A stretch of DNA of 64,000 bases from a bacterium (GTDB lineage Bacteria > KSB1 > UBA2214). The notes beneath the pieces were generated by a model. That model saw only the letters and a list, made by a program, of their open reading frames with translations. It did not search any database and had not been told where the DNA came from. Each line of letters opens with the position of its first letter. Within the stretch, counting starts at the first letter, position 1. Where the stretch lies: assembly GCA_029560815.1 (NCBI GenBank), contig JAKQKF010000482.1, positions 1 to 64,000 of the forward strand. The letters run 5' to 3'. The position numbers and the translations under genes are program-made. Shown in pieces: positions 1-8,559 of this stretch.

Positions 1-1
1 C

Positions 2-154
2 GAGCAGCGCATCGCAGCCAAGTATGACCTCGCCGGATTCTTTGTCGACGCGAAACGGCTGGATTATGCCGCGGAGGTCCTTCAGGACATCCTGCGCGAA
101 AAGCCGGATTATGCGCCCGCTCTGGAGCTAAAGCAGAAATACTTACACAACTGA
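2..154 (+). CDS. C-terminal end of a TPR-like protein (5' truncated)
   Basis: An open frame enters from the left edge in frame 2 and ends at TGA 152-154, giving about 50 residues. The visible part is helical and contains a TPR-like tail (YAAEVLQDILREKPDYAPA), typical of the last helices of a tetratricopeptide protein. The N-terminus and function lie outside the window. It is on the same strand as the oxidoreductase that follows about 100 bases later. Confidence 0.6.
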   Translation, partial: EQRIAAKYDLAGFFVDAKRLDYAAEVLQDILREKPDYAPALELKQKYLHN

Positions 155-260
155 AACGACCTCTCCGGCAGCGCCCTGGGCCTTCTGCCCGGCACGCACG
201 GTGAAGGGATTGGACAGCGAGCCAATCCGGAAGTCAAATTCATCAGCGAAAAGAGGTGTT

Positions 261-1580
261 ATGGAAAAAACACGCAGAGATTTCCTCAAACTGGCCGCTC
301 TCGGCGCCGCCGGCGCCACGGTGGGTATGAGCGCCAAAAGCTACAGCCAGATAGTCGGGGCTAACCAGCGCGTCAATTTTGCCATCATCGGGCTGCACAG
401 CCGGGGTTATGCCCATCTGGATGGCATCCGCTTTGCGGAGAATACCAACATCAGCCATGTCTGCGACGTCGACCGCCACGAGCTGGAAAAATTCACCCTG
501 GTCGTGGAGCAGTCCACCGGCAAGAGCACAGTCGGGGTCAAGGATTTTCGCATCATTCTCGACGACAAGACAGTCGATGCTGTCACCATCGCCACGCCCG
601 AACACTGGCAGGCGCCCCTGGCTATCATGGCCCTCAAGGCGGGCAAGCATGTCTATGTGGAGAAACCCGGCAGCCATAACCCCCATGAGGGCGAGCTTTT
701 GGTTCAGGCCCAGCAGAGATACGGACGGCTGGTGCAGCTGGGCAACCAGCAGCGCTCCAGTCCTCACAGCCGCGAAATCATCCAGAAAATTCATGACGGT
801 TTGATTGGCACCCCCTATTTCGGCAAAGCTTGGTATACCAATACCCGCAAATCGATCGGTACGGGCAAGGAGGTGCCGGTGCCCGAGTGGCTCGACTGGG
901 AGCTCTGGCAGGGGCCTGCCCCGCGGCGGCCGTACAAGGACAACATACATCCCTACAACTGGCACTGGTTCTGGAATTGGGGCACGGGCGAAACGCTCAA
1001 CAACGGCACCCATGAGGTCGATCTTTGCCGCTGGGCCCTCCAGCTTGGGTACCCTGAACGTATCTCGGCCGCCGGCGGCCGCTATCATTACAAGGATGAC
1101 TGGGAGTTCTACGATACCCTGGTTGCCAATTTCGAATACAAGGATAAACTGATCACCTGGGAGTGTCTGAGCTGCCAGGGCAAGCAGCCCTATGGCCGCG
1201 GCCGCGGCGTCACCATCCACGGCAGCACAGGCACCGTTCTTCTCGACCGCGACGGGTACGAGCTCTATGATCTCAATGACAAGATGATCGCCGAGTTCAA
1301 GATCCACAGTGCGAATACCACACAGGATCTTCAGAGCCGGGACGAAATGACCAATAGTCATTTCCGTAATTTTATCGACGGCATCCGCCTGGGCACACCG
1401 CTGAATTCGGCCATCGCCCTCTGCAATCCGAGCGTCGCCATGCTGCAGACCGCCAATATTGCCTGGTTCGTCAAAAAAACGCTGGAGATTGATCCGCAGA
1501 ACGGCCATATCCGCACGGAAGGCAAGGCGCGCGCGATGTGGCGGCGAAGATATGAAAAAGGGTGGGAACCTACGGTCTGA
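261..1580 (+). CDS. Tat-exported Gfo/Idh/MocA family oxidoreductase
   Basis: This is a 439-residue protein of the Gfo/Idh/MocA family, NAD(P)-dependent dehydrogenases acting on sugars, inositols and their derivatives. The N-terminus MEKTRRDFLKLAALGAAGA is a twin-arginine signal, so export of a folded, cofactor-loaded enzyme is expected. The Rossmann half follows (NFAIIGLHSRGYAHLDG) with the family EKPG element near residue 136. The second half is the GFO-like alpha/beta domain. The frame is open from GTG 201, but I chose ATG 261 because it starts the Tat signal and has AGAGG just upstream. The substrate cannot be read. Neighbours (DUF5060-type lipoprotein, galactose mutarotase) suggest glycan metabolism. 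Confidence 0.88.
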   Translation: MEKTRRDFLKLAALGAAGATVGMSAKSYSQIVGANQRVNFAIIGLHSRGYAHLDGIRFAENTNISHVCDVDRHELEKFTLVVEQSTGKSTVGVKDFRIILDDKTVDAVTIATPEHWQAPLAIMALKAGKHVYVEKPGSHNPHEGELLVQAQQRYGRLVQLGNQQRSSPHSREIIQKIHDGLIGTPYFGKAWYTNTRKSIGTGKEVPVPEWLDWELWQGPAPRRPYKDNIHPYNWHWFWNWGTGETLNNGTHEVDLCRWALQLGYPERISAAGGRYHYKDDWEFYDTLVANFEYKDKLITWECLSCQGKQPYGRGRGVTIHGSTGTVLLDRDGYELYDLNDKMIAEFKIHSANTTQDLQSRDEMTNSHFRNFIDGIRLGTPLNSAIALCNPSVAMLQTANIAWFVKKTLEIDPQNGHIRTEGKARAMWRRRYEKGWEPTV

Positions 1581-1662
1581 TTTTACGTAGACGGGGTATA
1601 ATCCCTGCCGCGAGCCGATTCAGCGCTCAGTCGGCCGTGTTCTATGCCTGGAGGATACCGCC

Positions 1663-2799
1663 ATGCCTGCTTTACACTCCTCTCTTCGCCATATCATGCA
1701 GGTGATCTGCGCTGCCGCCCTGCTCATCACAGCCGGCCTGTCCAGCGCCTCAAGTCTCAATCTCCCCGGCAGCAAATGGGGCATCAGTATTGGCAATTCA
1801 AGGGCCTTCACCGGCCTGCGGCTCAACTATCGCGACTGCGGCGTCGACTATGTCAACGGCGTCAATATCACCCTCTGGCAGCCCTGCAAATCCAGCAATG
1901 GAGCCCGCATCAGGGGGATCTCCCTGGGTATGTTGCCCGGCGGTGGTGATCTCGCCGGCCTCCAGGTGGGAGTTCTCGGCATCGCCGCCGAGCGCAAACT
2001 CTCCGGCATTTCCCTGGCTTTGCTCGGGGCCGGTGGCGGCGATGATGTGAAAGGCATTACCATCGGCGGACTGGGCGTCGGTGCGGGCGGAAGCGCCTCC
2101 GGTTTGCTGGTGGGCGGATTGGGCGTCGGCGCCGGCGAAAGCCTCACCGGCATCACCCTGGCCGGATTGGGCGGCGGTTCGGGCGGCAGCGTGACCGGAT
2201 TCAGCCTTGCAGGCCTCGGTTTCGGCGCCGGCGGCGATCTGCGCGGCGTCTCCTTGGCCGGTTTCGGCGTCGGCGCTGGTGGTGATCTCACCGGCATTCA
2301 GGCCGCTGGATTCGGCGTCGGCTCGGGCGGTGAGATCAACGGAATCTCATTTGGGGGCTTTGGCGTCGGGGCTGGCGGGGATATCACCGGCATCTCCGTG
2401 GCGGGATTCGGCGTCGGGACCGGAGGGAGCATCCGGGGCATCACCATCAGCGGCCTCGCTGTCGGCGCCGGCAAGGAGATTTGCGGCCTCACTGTGGCGG
2501 GGATCGCCGCCGGCAGTCCGACCCTCCGCGGCCTCACCATCGCCGGCCTCGCCGTGGGCGGCAGGGAACTCGAGGGGGTGCAGCTCGCCCTGGGCACAGT
2601 CCGCGTCACCGAGCAAGGCCGCATGAGCCTCTTCAGCGCCAGCGCCTTCAACTATTTCAAGGGCACCCAGACGGGCCTCTCCATCGGTCTGGTCAATTTC
2701 GCCTGGCGGCTCAGAGGCCTCCAGATCGGCCTTGTCAACATTGTCAAGGAAAACCCCCGCTACCTGCGGGTGCTGCCCCTTTTCAACGCCGGATTCTAG
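1663..2799 (+). CDS. Exported glycine-rich 16-residue repeat protein (LA_2272-like surface repeat protein)
   Basis: The protein has 378 residues, with an N-terminal signal peptide (about residues 1-31) and then a long run of 16-residue repeats of the form GIsLaGfGVGaGGdlt. After the repeats the chain continues with GLSIGLVNFAWRLRGLQIG and ends in a hydrophobic/aromatic tail. Alternating hydrophobic and Gly positions with one repeat per turn suggest a beta-solenoid or barrel-like surface structure. This resembles the LA_2272 family of surface repeat proteins, which I recognise by pattern only. GGAGG lies 10 bases before ATG 1663. A ligand or enzymatic function cannot be inferred. Confidence 0.75.
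   Translation: MPALHSSLRHIMQVICAAALLITAGLSSASSLNLPGSKWGISIGNSRAFTGLRLNYRDCGVDYVNGVNITLWQPCKSSNGARIRGISLGMLPGGGDLAGLQVGVLGIAAERKLSGISLALLGAGGGDDVKGITIGGLGVGAGGSASGLLVGGLGVGAGESLTGITLAGLGGGSGGSVTGFSLAGLGFGAGGDLRGVSLAGFGVGAGGDLTGIQAAGFGVGSGGEINGISFGGFGVGAGGDITGISVAGFGVGTGGSIRGITISGLAVGAGKEICGLTVAGIAAGSPTLRGLTIAGLAVGGRELEGVQLALGTVRVTEQGRMSLFSASAFNYFKGTQTGLSIGLVNFAWRLRGLQIGLVNIVKENPRYLRVLPLFNAGF
1915..2574 (+). repeat. Tandem 48-bp coding repeats (about 14 copies)
   Basis: About 14 successive units encode 14 to 16 residues each, most exactly 16 (for example GITIGGLGVGAGGSAS, GVSLAGFGVGAGGDLT, GISFGGFGVGAGGDIT). The first and last few units differ by one or two residues. DNA units are diverged rather than identical, so the array looks old and selected at protein level rather than freshly slipped. 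Confidence 0.85.
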
Positions 2800-2813
2800 A
2801 TTCACACCGGCCT

Positions 2814-2832
2814 GACCGCCCGACCGGCGGTC
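2814..2832. other. Short GC-rich hairpin between two genes
   Basis: GACCGCC at 2814-2820 and GGCGGTC at 2826-2832 form a 7-bp stem with a 5-base loop, 15 bases after the repeat-protein stop. No T-run follows, so it is not a canonical intrinsic terminator. It may stabilise the 3' end or weaken read-through. Confidence 0.35.
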
Positions 2833-2865
2833 TCTACCACGAAAACATACTGATAAAGGCGACAC

Positions 2866-4638
2866 ATGAAGAGAATACTGCCGCTGCTCACTCTCCTTTT
2901 AGCGCTCCTCCTCATTTCCTGCCAGAGCGGCAAACCTCCGGTCATCACCGGTGAGCTGAAAAAATGGCATTCCATCACACTGACCTTCAACGGACCCCAT
3001 GCCGTCGAGGAGGGCGGTGCCAACCCATTTCTAGACTATCGCTTTGATGTCACCTTTCGCAAAGGCCAGCACGCCTTCACCGTACCCGGCTACTTTGCAG
3101 CGGATGGCGACGCCGCCAATTCCTCCGCTACGGAGGGCAACAAGTGGCGTGTCCATTTCTCGCCCGACGAGGAGGGGGAGTGGAACTGGTACGCCACTTT
3201 CCGCAAGGGTGAGGATGCGGCTTTGAGCTACGAACCGGAGTCCATCCCCAAGGCCGGCTATTTTGATGCGATGCAGGGCAAATTCGTGGTCGGGCCCACC
3301 GACAAGACCGGCCGTGATTTCCGCGGCCGGGGACGCCTGGAGTATTACAACCAGCGCTACTGGCGCTTTGCCGAGAGCGGTGACTATTTTGTCAAGGTGG
3401 GCGTCGCCGCCGATAACTTTCTCGCCGGAGACGACTTCGGCGATGACCTGGGCGGAAACTGGGACGCCCACGTTCAGGACTGGCAGCCCGGCGATCCAGC
3501 CTGGCAGGGAGAAAAGGGCAAGGGGGCCATCGGCGCCATCAACTATCTCGCCCGTCAGGGCATGAACGGGCTCTCCTTTCTGGTCATGAACGTCGGGGGG
3601 AACGATCAGAACATCTTTCCGTTTACGCGAGCAACAGAGAGGCTGCGCTACGATGTCTCCAGGCTCGATCAGTGGGAGATCGTGCTGGAGCATGCCAACC
3701 GCATGGGCGTACTCATCCAGCTTCGCACCCAGGAGGGAGCCAACCAGTCCATTCTCGACGGTGGCAGCCTCGACCGCGAGCGGCAGCTCTACTATCGCAT
3801 GCTCATCGCCCGTTTCAGCCATCATCCCGCGTTGATCTGGGACCTGGGCGAGAGCGGCAGCGGTTTGACGCTTTCGAGCACCTCACCCTCCAGGCCGCAG
3901 ACGCCCGACCAGCGGCTGGACATGGCCCAGTACTTTTACGAACATGATCCTTATCTCCATCCCCTGCTTTTCCAGAACAGCGGTGAGTTCAGTGAGCTGC
4001 TGACCTCCGGATCCAAGTATACCGCGGCGCTGCTGCGTATTCCTGCGCAGTATGCCCATGAACACCTGCTCCATTATCACGAGCTGGTGGAAAAACGGGG
4101 ATTGGTCTGGACGGTGACCGCGCTGGCGCCGGTCACTTATCCGGTTGCATCCCCCGATGCGGCGGGTGCTAAGGAGATCGAGGAGCTGCGCAAACAGTCA
4201 CTGTGGGGAGCCCTCATGGCCGGAGGAGCGGGCATCGAATACGCCAGGCTCTCCGCTGATGGCCGCAGTGATCACACTCTGCGCGATTTCCGCGGCGACG
4301 AGTTTCTCTGGAGCCTGAGCGGCAGCGCCCACACCTTTTTCCGCCACCTGCCGATTGCAGAAATGAGAAGCCGCGACGATCTGCTGGGCGGCAAAAAAGC
4401 TTACTGTTTTTGCAAACCCGGCAAGGTCTACGCCCTCTATCTCCCTGACGGCGGTTCGGTTCAGCTTGACCTGAAAGACGCGGACCAGCTCCTTGAACTG
4501 GTATGGTTCAACCCGCGCACAGGAGAATATGTGGGCGAAGCCAAAAAACTGCGGGGCGGGAGCAAGGTGCAGATCGGGCCCCCTCCGGGCGAGGCGGGAG
4601 TGGATTGGGCGGCGGTGCTGCGCCAGCCGGGAAGCTGA
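2866..4638 (+). CDS. DUF5060-type glycoside-hydrolase-like lipoprotein
   Basis: The protein has 590 residues. The N-terminus is a lipoprotein signal ending LLLISC (Cys19), so it is membrane anchored. Residues about 30-120 match the DUF5060 layout: an Ig-like module beginning with a WHSITLTFNGP-type strand and containing W-R-V-H-F-S-P-D-E-E-G-E-W. A TIM-barrel-like central part follows (YFVKVGVAADNFL; QWEIVLEHANRMGVLIQL; HHPALIWDLGES). The C-terminus resembles the putative collagen-binding/beta-sandwich module of these proteins (YALYLPDGG, WFNPRTGEYVG). Relatives act on plant-type or mucin-type glycans, but the substrate here is unknown. It is followed by galM 54 bases later, in line with sugar catabolism. 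Confidence 0.72.
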   Translation: MKRILPLLTLLLALLLISCQSGKPPVITGELKKWHSITLTFNGPHAVEEGGANPFLDYRFDVTFRKGQHAFTVPGYFAADGDAANSSATEGNKWRVHFSPDEEGEWNWYATFRKGEDAALSYEPESIPKAGYFDAMQGKFVVGPTDKTGRDFRGRGRLEYYNQRYWRFAESGDYFVKVGVAADNFLAGDDFGDDLGGNWDAHVQDWQPGDPAWQGEKGKGAIGAINYLARQGMNGLSFLVMNVGGNDQNIFPFTRATERLRYDVSRLDQWEIVLEHANRMGVLIQLRTQEGANQSILDGGSLDRERQLYYRMLIARFSHHPALIWDLGESGSGLTLSSTSPSRPQTPDQRLDMAQYFYEHDPYLHPLLFQNSGEFSELLTSGSKYTAALLRIPAQYAHEHLLHYHELVEKRGLVWTVTALAPVTYPVASPDAAGAKEIEELRKQSLWGALMAGGAGIEYARLSADGRSDHTLRDFRGDEFLWSLSGSAHTFFRHLPIAEMRSRDDLLGGKKAYCFCKPGKVYALYLPDGGSVQLDLKDADQLLELVWFNPRTGEYVGEAKKLRGGSKVQIGPPPGEAGVDWAAVLRQPGS

Positions 4639-4692
4639 GCACAGCCTTTCTCCTCAACGGCAGCGGCTGCTAACCTGAAACTGAGGAAATAT

Positions 4693-5742
4693 ATGGGATG
4701 TACCTATGCACCATTCGGCAGGAGCGCCTCCGGCGAGGAGGTGATGCTCTACACTCTGGCCAACACCAGGGGGACCCTGGTCAAAATCACCCCTTTCGGA
4801 GGCATCATAACCTCCATCATCGTGCCTGATCGTGACGGCAGGATGGGCGATATCGTCCTCGGCTTTGACGATCTCTCCGGCTATACCGACAAGGTGCCCT
4901 ACTTCGGCGCCATCATCGGCCGTTACGGCAACCGAATTGCCGGGGGGCGGTTTTCCCTCGACGGACGAACCTTCTCCCTCGCCTGCAACAACGGCCCCAA
5001 CCATCTTCACGGCGGCATCCGCGGATTCGACAAGGTGCTCTGGCGGGCTGAGGCGGTGCAGGAGGAGATGCCCGGCATCACCCTCACCTACCTGAGCCGG
5101 GACATGGAGGAGGGCTACCCGGGGAATCTCGCAGTCGAGGTGATCTACACCCTCACCGACGACGATCGATTGGTCATCGATTACAGCGCCGTCACTGACA
5201 AAAAAAGCGTCATCAATCTGACCAACCACACCTACTTCAACCTCGGGGGCATGGGGGAGATCCTCGATCACGAACTGTTCATTGATGCCGACCGCTATAC
5301 ACCAACTGACGCAGGGCTCATCCCAACCGGTGAGCTGACCCCGGTCCAGGATACCCCCTTCGATTTTCGCACTACTCAAGTGATAGGAGCACGCATCGGC
5401 GCGCGTGATGAGCAGCTCGTCCGCGCCGGCGGCTATGATCACAACTATGTGCTGAACGGAAAGATGGGCGAGCTGAAGAGAGCGGGAGCGGCTTTTGAAC
5501 CCCGCAGCGGCAGAGTGGTGGAGGTCTGGACGACAGAGCCCGGCATGCAGTTCTACACCGGCAATTTTCTTGATGGCACATTGACCGGCAAGGGGGGTAT
5601 GGTTTACCGGCGCCGCACCGGCTTTTGCCTGGAGACCCAGCACTTTCCGGATTCGCCCAACCAGCCGGAATTCCCGACGACAGTTATCAGTCCGGGCGAA
5701 AACTGGCACTCTCAAACCGTCTTCCGGTTCATGACACGGTAG
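4693..5742 (+). CDS. galM: Aldose 1-epimerase (galactose mutarotase)
   Basis: The 349-residue protein is of normal length for the family. It interconverts alpha and beta anomers of galactose or glucose so that galactokinase receives its substrate. Characteristic motifs are all present: NGPNHLHGG near residue 97, LTNHTYFNLGG near 177 (catalytic His), PGMQFYTGNFLDG, and LETQHFPDSPNQPEFP near the C-terminus, which carries the catalytic Glu. There is no signal peptide, so it is probably cytoplasmic. ATG 4693 follows CTGAGGAAATAT. Galactokinase and a sodium/sugar symporter are encoded about 40 kb away in the same window. Confidence 0.93.
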   Translation: MGCTYAPFGRSASGEEVMLYTLANTRGTLVKITPFGGIITSIIVPDRDGRMGDIVLGFDDLSGYTDKVPYFGAIIGRYGNRIAGGRFSLDGRTFSLACNNGPNHLHGGIRGFDKVLWRAEAVQEEMPGITLTYLSRDMEEGYPGNLAVEVIYTLTDDDRLVIDYSAVTDKKSVINLTNHTYFNLGGMGEILDHELFIDADRYTPTDAGLIPTGELTPVQDTPFDFRTTQVIGARIGARDEQLVRAGGYDHNYVLNGKMGELKRAGAAFEPRSGRVVEVWTTEPGMQFYTGNFLDGTLTGKGGMVYRRRTGFCLETQHFPDSPNQPEFPTTVISPGENWHSQTVFRFMTR

Positions 5743-5771
5743 GGCTCTGCGGCAAAGAGTCCTGCCTGCTG

Positions 5772-6989
5772 TTACTCATCGCCCCCGGCCTCCGTCGCAG
5801 CTGTGATCGAGCCCTCCGGGGGCGCTTCATTTCCCCCTCTCAGAACCTCGATTTTTTGCAGCGGCACTTCGAGCATGCGCTTCCGCGTCGTCACCAATGC
5901 CTCATAGTCGTTCTGGGCGGCGGTAAGACTCTTGCCCAGACTTTCCATCTTTTTAATGAATTCATCCCACTGCTTGCGGAACGAGCCGATCAGCTGCATG
6001 ATCTCCTGTGAGGTGCGCTCGAGGGTAAAGTTGTCGATCGACTGACGTACGACGGCCAGTACCGCGAAGAGCGTCATCGGCGAGCAGACGATCACATGCT
6101 GCCGGAGGCCATCGTCGAAGATGCTGTGGTCATTCTCCTGCACGAAAGCGTAGATCTGTTCGTTGGGGATGAAGAGCAGAACATAATCGACCGTCTGGTC
6201 ATCTCTGTCAATATAGTCGCGGGTGGTTACCTCTTTGATGCGCAGTTTGACATCTCTGAGAAAGTCAAGCCGGCAGCGTTCCTTCTCGATGCCGGTGGCG
6301 GCATCGAGGTATTTGACATAGTTGTCGAGCGGAAATTTGACATCCATGTGCAGCTGAAGATTACGGGGGAGGAAGAAGGTAAAGTCGGGCCGGCTCCTGC
6401 CCGAGCTGACCGTTTTCTGTTTGCTATAGTTGACATTTTCGATAAACCCGGCCATGCGCAGCACATCCTCGGCCATGCGTTCCCCCCACTGGCCGCGCGT
6501 CTTGCTGTTGACCAGGGCTTCGCGCAGGGTAGAGGTGGCCTGGAGCAGGGCCGCTATCTGGGTGCCGGAAGCCTGGAGCTGCTGGGCCAGCTCGCCGAAT
6601 TTCTCCGCCCGGTCCTTCTCGAGGCTTGTCATAAGCGCGCCGACCTGTTCCAGCTCGCTGTTCATCCGCTGGAGCTGATGATCGATCAGCTGCCGTTTTT
6701 CCTCCAGGGCCTGGCTGGTATATTCCCGCTCGCTGGAGAGACGCACCTGTGCGAGCTTGATGAACTCATTGGTCGAGCGCGAGAGGGCTTCCAGCGAAAG
6801 GCTCCCGAACGCGCTCTTCATCTGATCGTACACCGCCTGCATGCGCTGGGCGTTCTGGACTTCATGGGCGCGATAGATCTCTTCCGCCAGCTCCCGGGCG
6901 CTGCGATTGCGTAAGCCCTTGACGAGCAGTGCCAGCAGAAATCCCAGTATCAAGCCGATCACCAGAGTGGACCACGCGAGGGGAGTCAT
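5772..6989 (-). CDS. rmuC: DNA recombination protein RmuC
   Basis: The 405-residue protein begins with a transmembrane helix (about residues 5-24, STLVIGLILGFLLALLV). A long coiled coil follows (about 30-170) and then the RmuC nuclease-like domain with RGQWGERMAEDVLRMAGF, RPDFTFFLPR, MDVKFPLDNY and VDYVLLFIPNEQIYAF. RmuC limits DNA inversions and rearrangements. The frame opens 39 codons upstream at 7106, but ATG 6989 has AAGGAAAGAG immediately before it and begins the membrane helix. It lies 136 bases downstream of the RlmI-like gene on the same strand, so the two are probably cotranscribed. Confidence 0.92.
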   Translation of the reverse strand: MTPLAWSTLVIGLILGFLLALLVKGLRNRSARELAEEIYRAHEVQNAQRMQAVYDQMKSAFGSLSLEALSRSTNEFIKLAQVRLSSEREYTSQALEEKRQLIDHQLQRMNSELEQVGALMTSLEKDRAEKFGELAQQLQASGTQIAALLQATSTLREALVNSKTRGQWGERMAEDVLRMAGFIENVNYSKQKTVSSGRSRPDFTFFLPRNLQLHMDVKFPLDNYVKYLDAATGIEKERCRLDFLRDVKLRIKEVTTRDYIDRDDQTVDYVLLFIPNEQIYAFVQENDHSIFDDGLRQHVIVCSPMTLFAVLAVVRQSIDNFTLERTSQEIMQLIGSFRKQWDEFIKKMESLGKSLTAAQNDYEALVTTRKRMLEVPLQKIEVLRGGNEAPPEGSITAATEAGGDE

Positions 6990-7125
6990 TCTCTTTCCTT
7001 TGTGTTGATTAGAGTCCGGAACAGGGGGGAGGGCGAACGCCGCAAAGCTCTGCCCGTCGCACAGCAGCAGCACCGGCAGGCAGTGCTGCAGAGGGGGTTC
7101 GACCATGGTTCAGCCGCAGGAGTGG

Positions 7126-8307
7126 CTAGACAGCGCGCAGCAGCAGCCCCTTCAGGTAGCGCCCTTCCTCATGGGCGAGGAGCACGGGATGGTCCATACC
7201 CGGCTCAAGCTCACGCAGGAGCTGCACGGCCACTCCTGCATCGGCCGCTGCACCAAGGACGATCTTTTTGAACAAGGCTTGGTCGACATGATTGGAGCAG
7301 GAGAAGGTGGCCAGCAGCCCGCCCCGCTCCAGATGGCGGAAGCCCTGCAGGTTGATCTCCTTGTAGCCGCGGCTGGCACGGAGCACATCCTTCTGCGATT
7401 TGGCAAAAGCGGGGGGATCGAGGATGATCAGATCGAAGCGCTCCTCGAGGGTACGCAGATAGTCGAATACGTCGGCGGTCACGACCGGATGGAGTGCAGG
7501 GTCGATGCCGTTGAGAAGCAGGTTGGCGCGGCAGAGCCCGCAGGCGTGCGCGGAGAGTTCCACTGAGGTCACCTTGCTGGCTCCCCCGCGGGCGGCGTAA
7601 AGGGAAAATCCCCCGCTGTAGGCGAAGCAGTTGAGCACCCGCGCTCCCCGGCTCAGCTTTTCCACCAGCTCGCGGTTTCCGCGCTGGTCGAGAAAAAAGC
7701 CGGTTTTCTGTCCCTCGATCAGGTCGACCTGGAAGCGCAGCCCGTTCTCGCTGACCTCCAGCAGTGCGGGTGGGGGATCCCCCCAGAGCATACCCGACCG
7801 GGTGTCGAGCCCTTCACGCTGGCGGGCGCGCCCCTCGCTGCGCTCATAGATGCCTGCAGGCGCCAGTTCACTCACCAGTATCTCGCAGAGCTCCTCGCGA
7901 AGACGGTCCAGAAGAAGGGTGGAGAAAGAAATTACCAGATAGTCGCCGTACCGGTCGACCACAAGTCCAGGCAGCCCATCACCCTCGGCATTGATCAGTC
8001 TGAAGGCCGTCGTCGCCTCCGGCAGGAGCCTGGCTCGGAGTGCGGCTGCACTGCGGATACGCTCGCGCCAAAAGGCGCCGTCGATTTTAGCACCGGCATC
8101 GAGCGTGAGAACGCGCAGAGCGATATCGCTGAGATGATTATAGGCGCCCTGCGCCACAATCCGGCCGTCCGCACGGCATACGGGCAGGATGGCGCCATTG
8201 GCCGGCTTGCCTTCGATGCGCGCGATGGCCCCGGAAAAAAGCCAGGGGTGGCCGCGCTCGATGATGTGCTCCTTGCCCGGTTTGAGTATGATGCGTGCAG
8301 CTGTCAT
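7126..8307 (-). CDS. rlmI: RlmI-type 23S rRNA (cytosine-C5) methyltransferase
   Basis: The 393-residue protein has an N-terminal PUA-like domain (about 1-75, including RGHPWLFSGAIARIEG) and a class I SAM-dependent methyltransferase domain. SAM-binding motif I is VLNCFAYSGGFSLYAA near residue 225, the acidic motif is VTSVELSAHA, and the catalytic-region signature is ILDPPAFAKS near 296. CSNHVD near 348 carries the second Cys of the family. This architecture is that of RlmI/YccW, which methylates C1962 of 23S rRNA. The exact target in this organism is inferred. It is transcribed leftwards from a predicted promoter at 8428-8400. Confidence 0.85.
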   Translation of the reverse strand: MTAARIILKPGKEHIIERGHPWLFSGAIARIEGKPANGAILPVCRADGRIVAQGAYNHLSDIALRVLTLDAGAKIDGAFWRERIRSAAALRARLLPEATTAFRLINAEGDGLPGLVVDRYGDYLVISFSTLLLDRLREELCEILVSELAPAGIYERSEGRARQREGLDTRSGMLWGDPPPALLEVSENGLRFQVDLIEGQKTGFFLDQRGNRELVEKLSRGARVLNCFAYSGGFSLYAARGGASKVTSVELSAHACGLCRANLLLNGIDPALHPVVTADVFDYLRTLEERFDLIILDPPAFAKSQKDVLRASRGYKEINLQGFRHLERGGLLATFSCSNHVDQALFKKIVLGAAADAGVAVQLLRELEPGMDHPVLLAHEEGRYLKGLLLRAV

Positions 8308-8399
8308 ATGTTTTAATCACAATAGATAAAGTGAGCGATGCAGGATTGTACCCTCCGCAAAGCGCAGGGCGGGCGTAGCATGAAGCTGGCCCTTTATTA

Positions 8400-8428
8400 A
8401 ATGTAACCAATTTGAAGATTAAAAACAA
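8400..8428 (-). promoter_or_regulatory. Predicted promoter of the rlmI-rmuC operon
   Basis: On the minus strand TTGTTT (8428-8423) is followed after exactly 17 bases by TACATT (8405-8400). The expected start is near 8393, giving a leader of about 86 bases. It fits the TTGnnn-N17-TAnnTT pattern found throughout this window. Confidence 0.6.
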
Positions 8429-8453
8429 GCGGCCTCTCGGCATGTAAATTTGC

Positions 8454-8482
8454 TTGGATAACTAGAGCTGATTTTGTAAATT
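8454..8482 (+). promoter_or_regulatory. Predicted promoter of the outer-membrane barrel gene
   Basis: TTGGAT (8454-8459), a 17-base spacer, then TAAATT (8477-8482). The transcript would start near 8489, about 70 bases before ATG 8560. It is arranged back to back with the rlmI promoter in the same 252-base intergenic region. Confidence 0.6.
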
Positions 8483-8559
8483 GGCTGCAACTCGTACTGT
8501 GCGATGGAATTAATGCCACCACACTCCCCTGAAACCGGCGGCGGAAACAGAGGCGAACA

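Noticed and set aside
201..260. GTG start at 201 for the oxidoreductase
   Set aside because: It would place 20 polar residues before a clear Tat signal; ATG 261 has the ribosome site.
1597..1602. Perfect TATAAT upstream of the repeat-protein gene
   Set aside because: No TTG-type -35 lies 17 bases upstream, and the box departs from the TAnnTT form of the other promoters, so I could not support it.
1915..2574. Repeat array considered as CRISPR or satellite DNA
   Set aside because: Repeats are in frame, 48 bases without spacers, and diverged at DNA level while conserved in protein.
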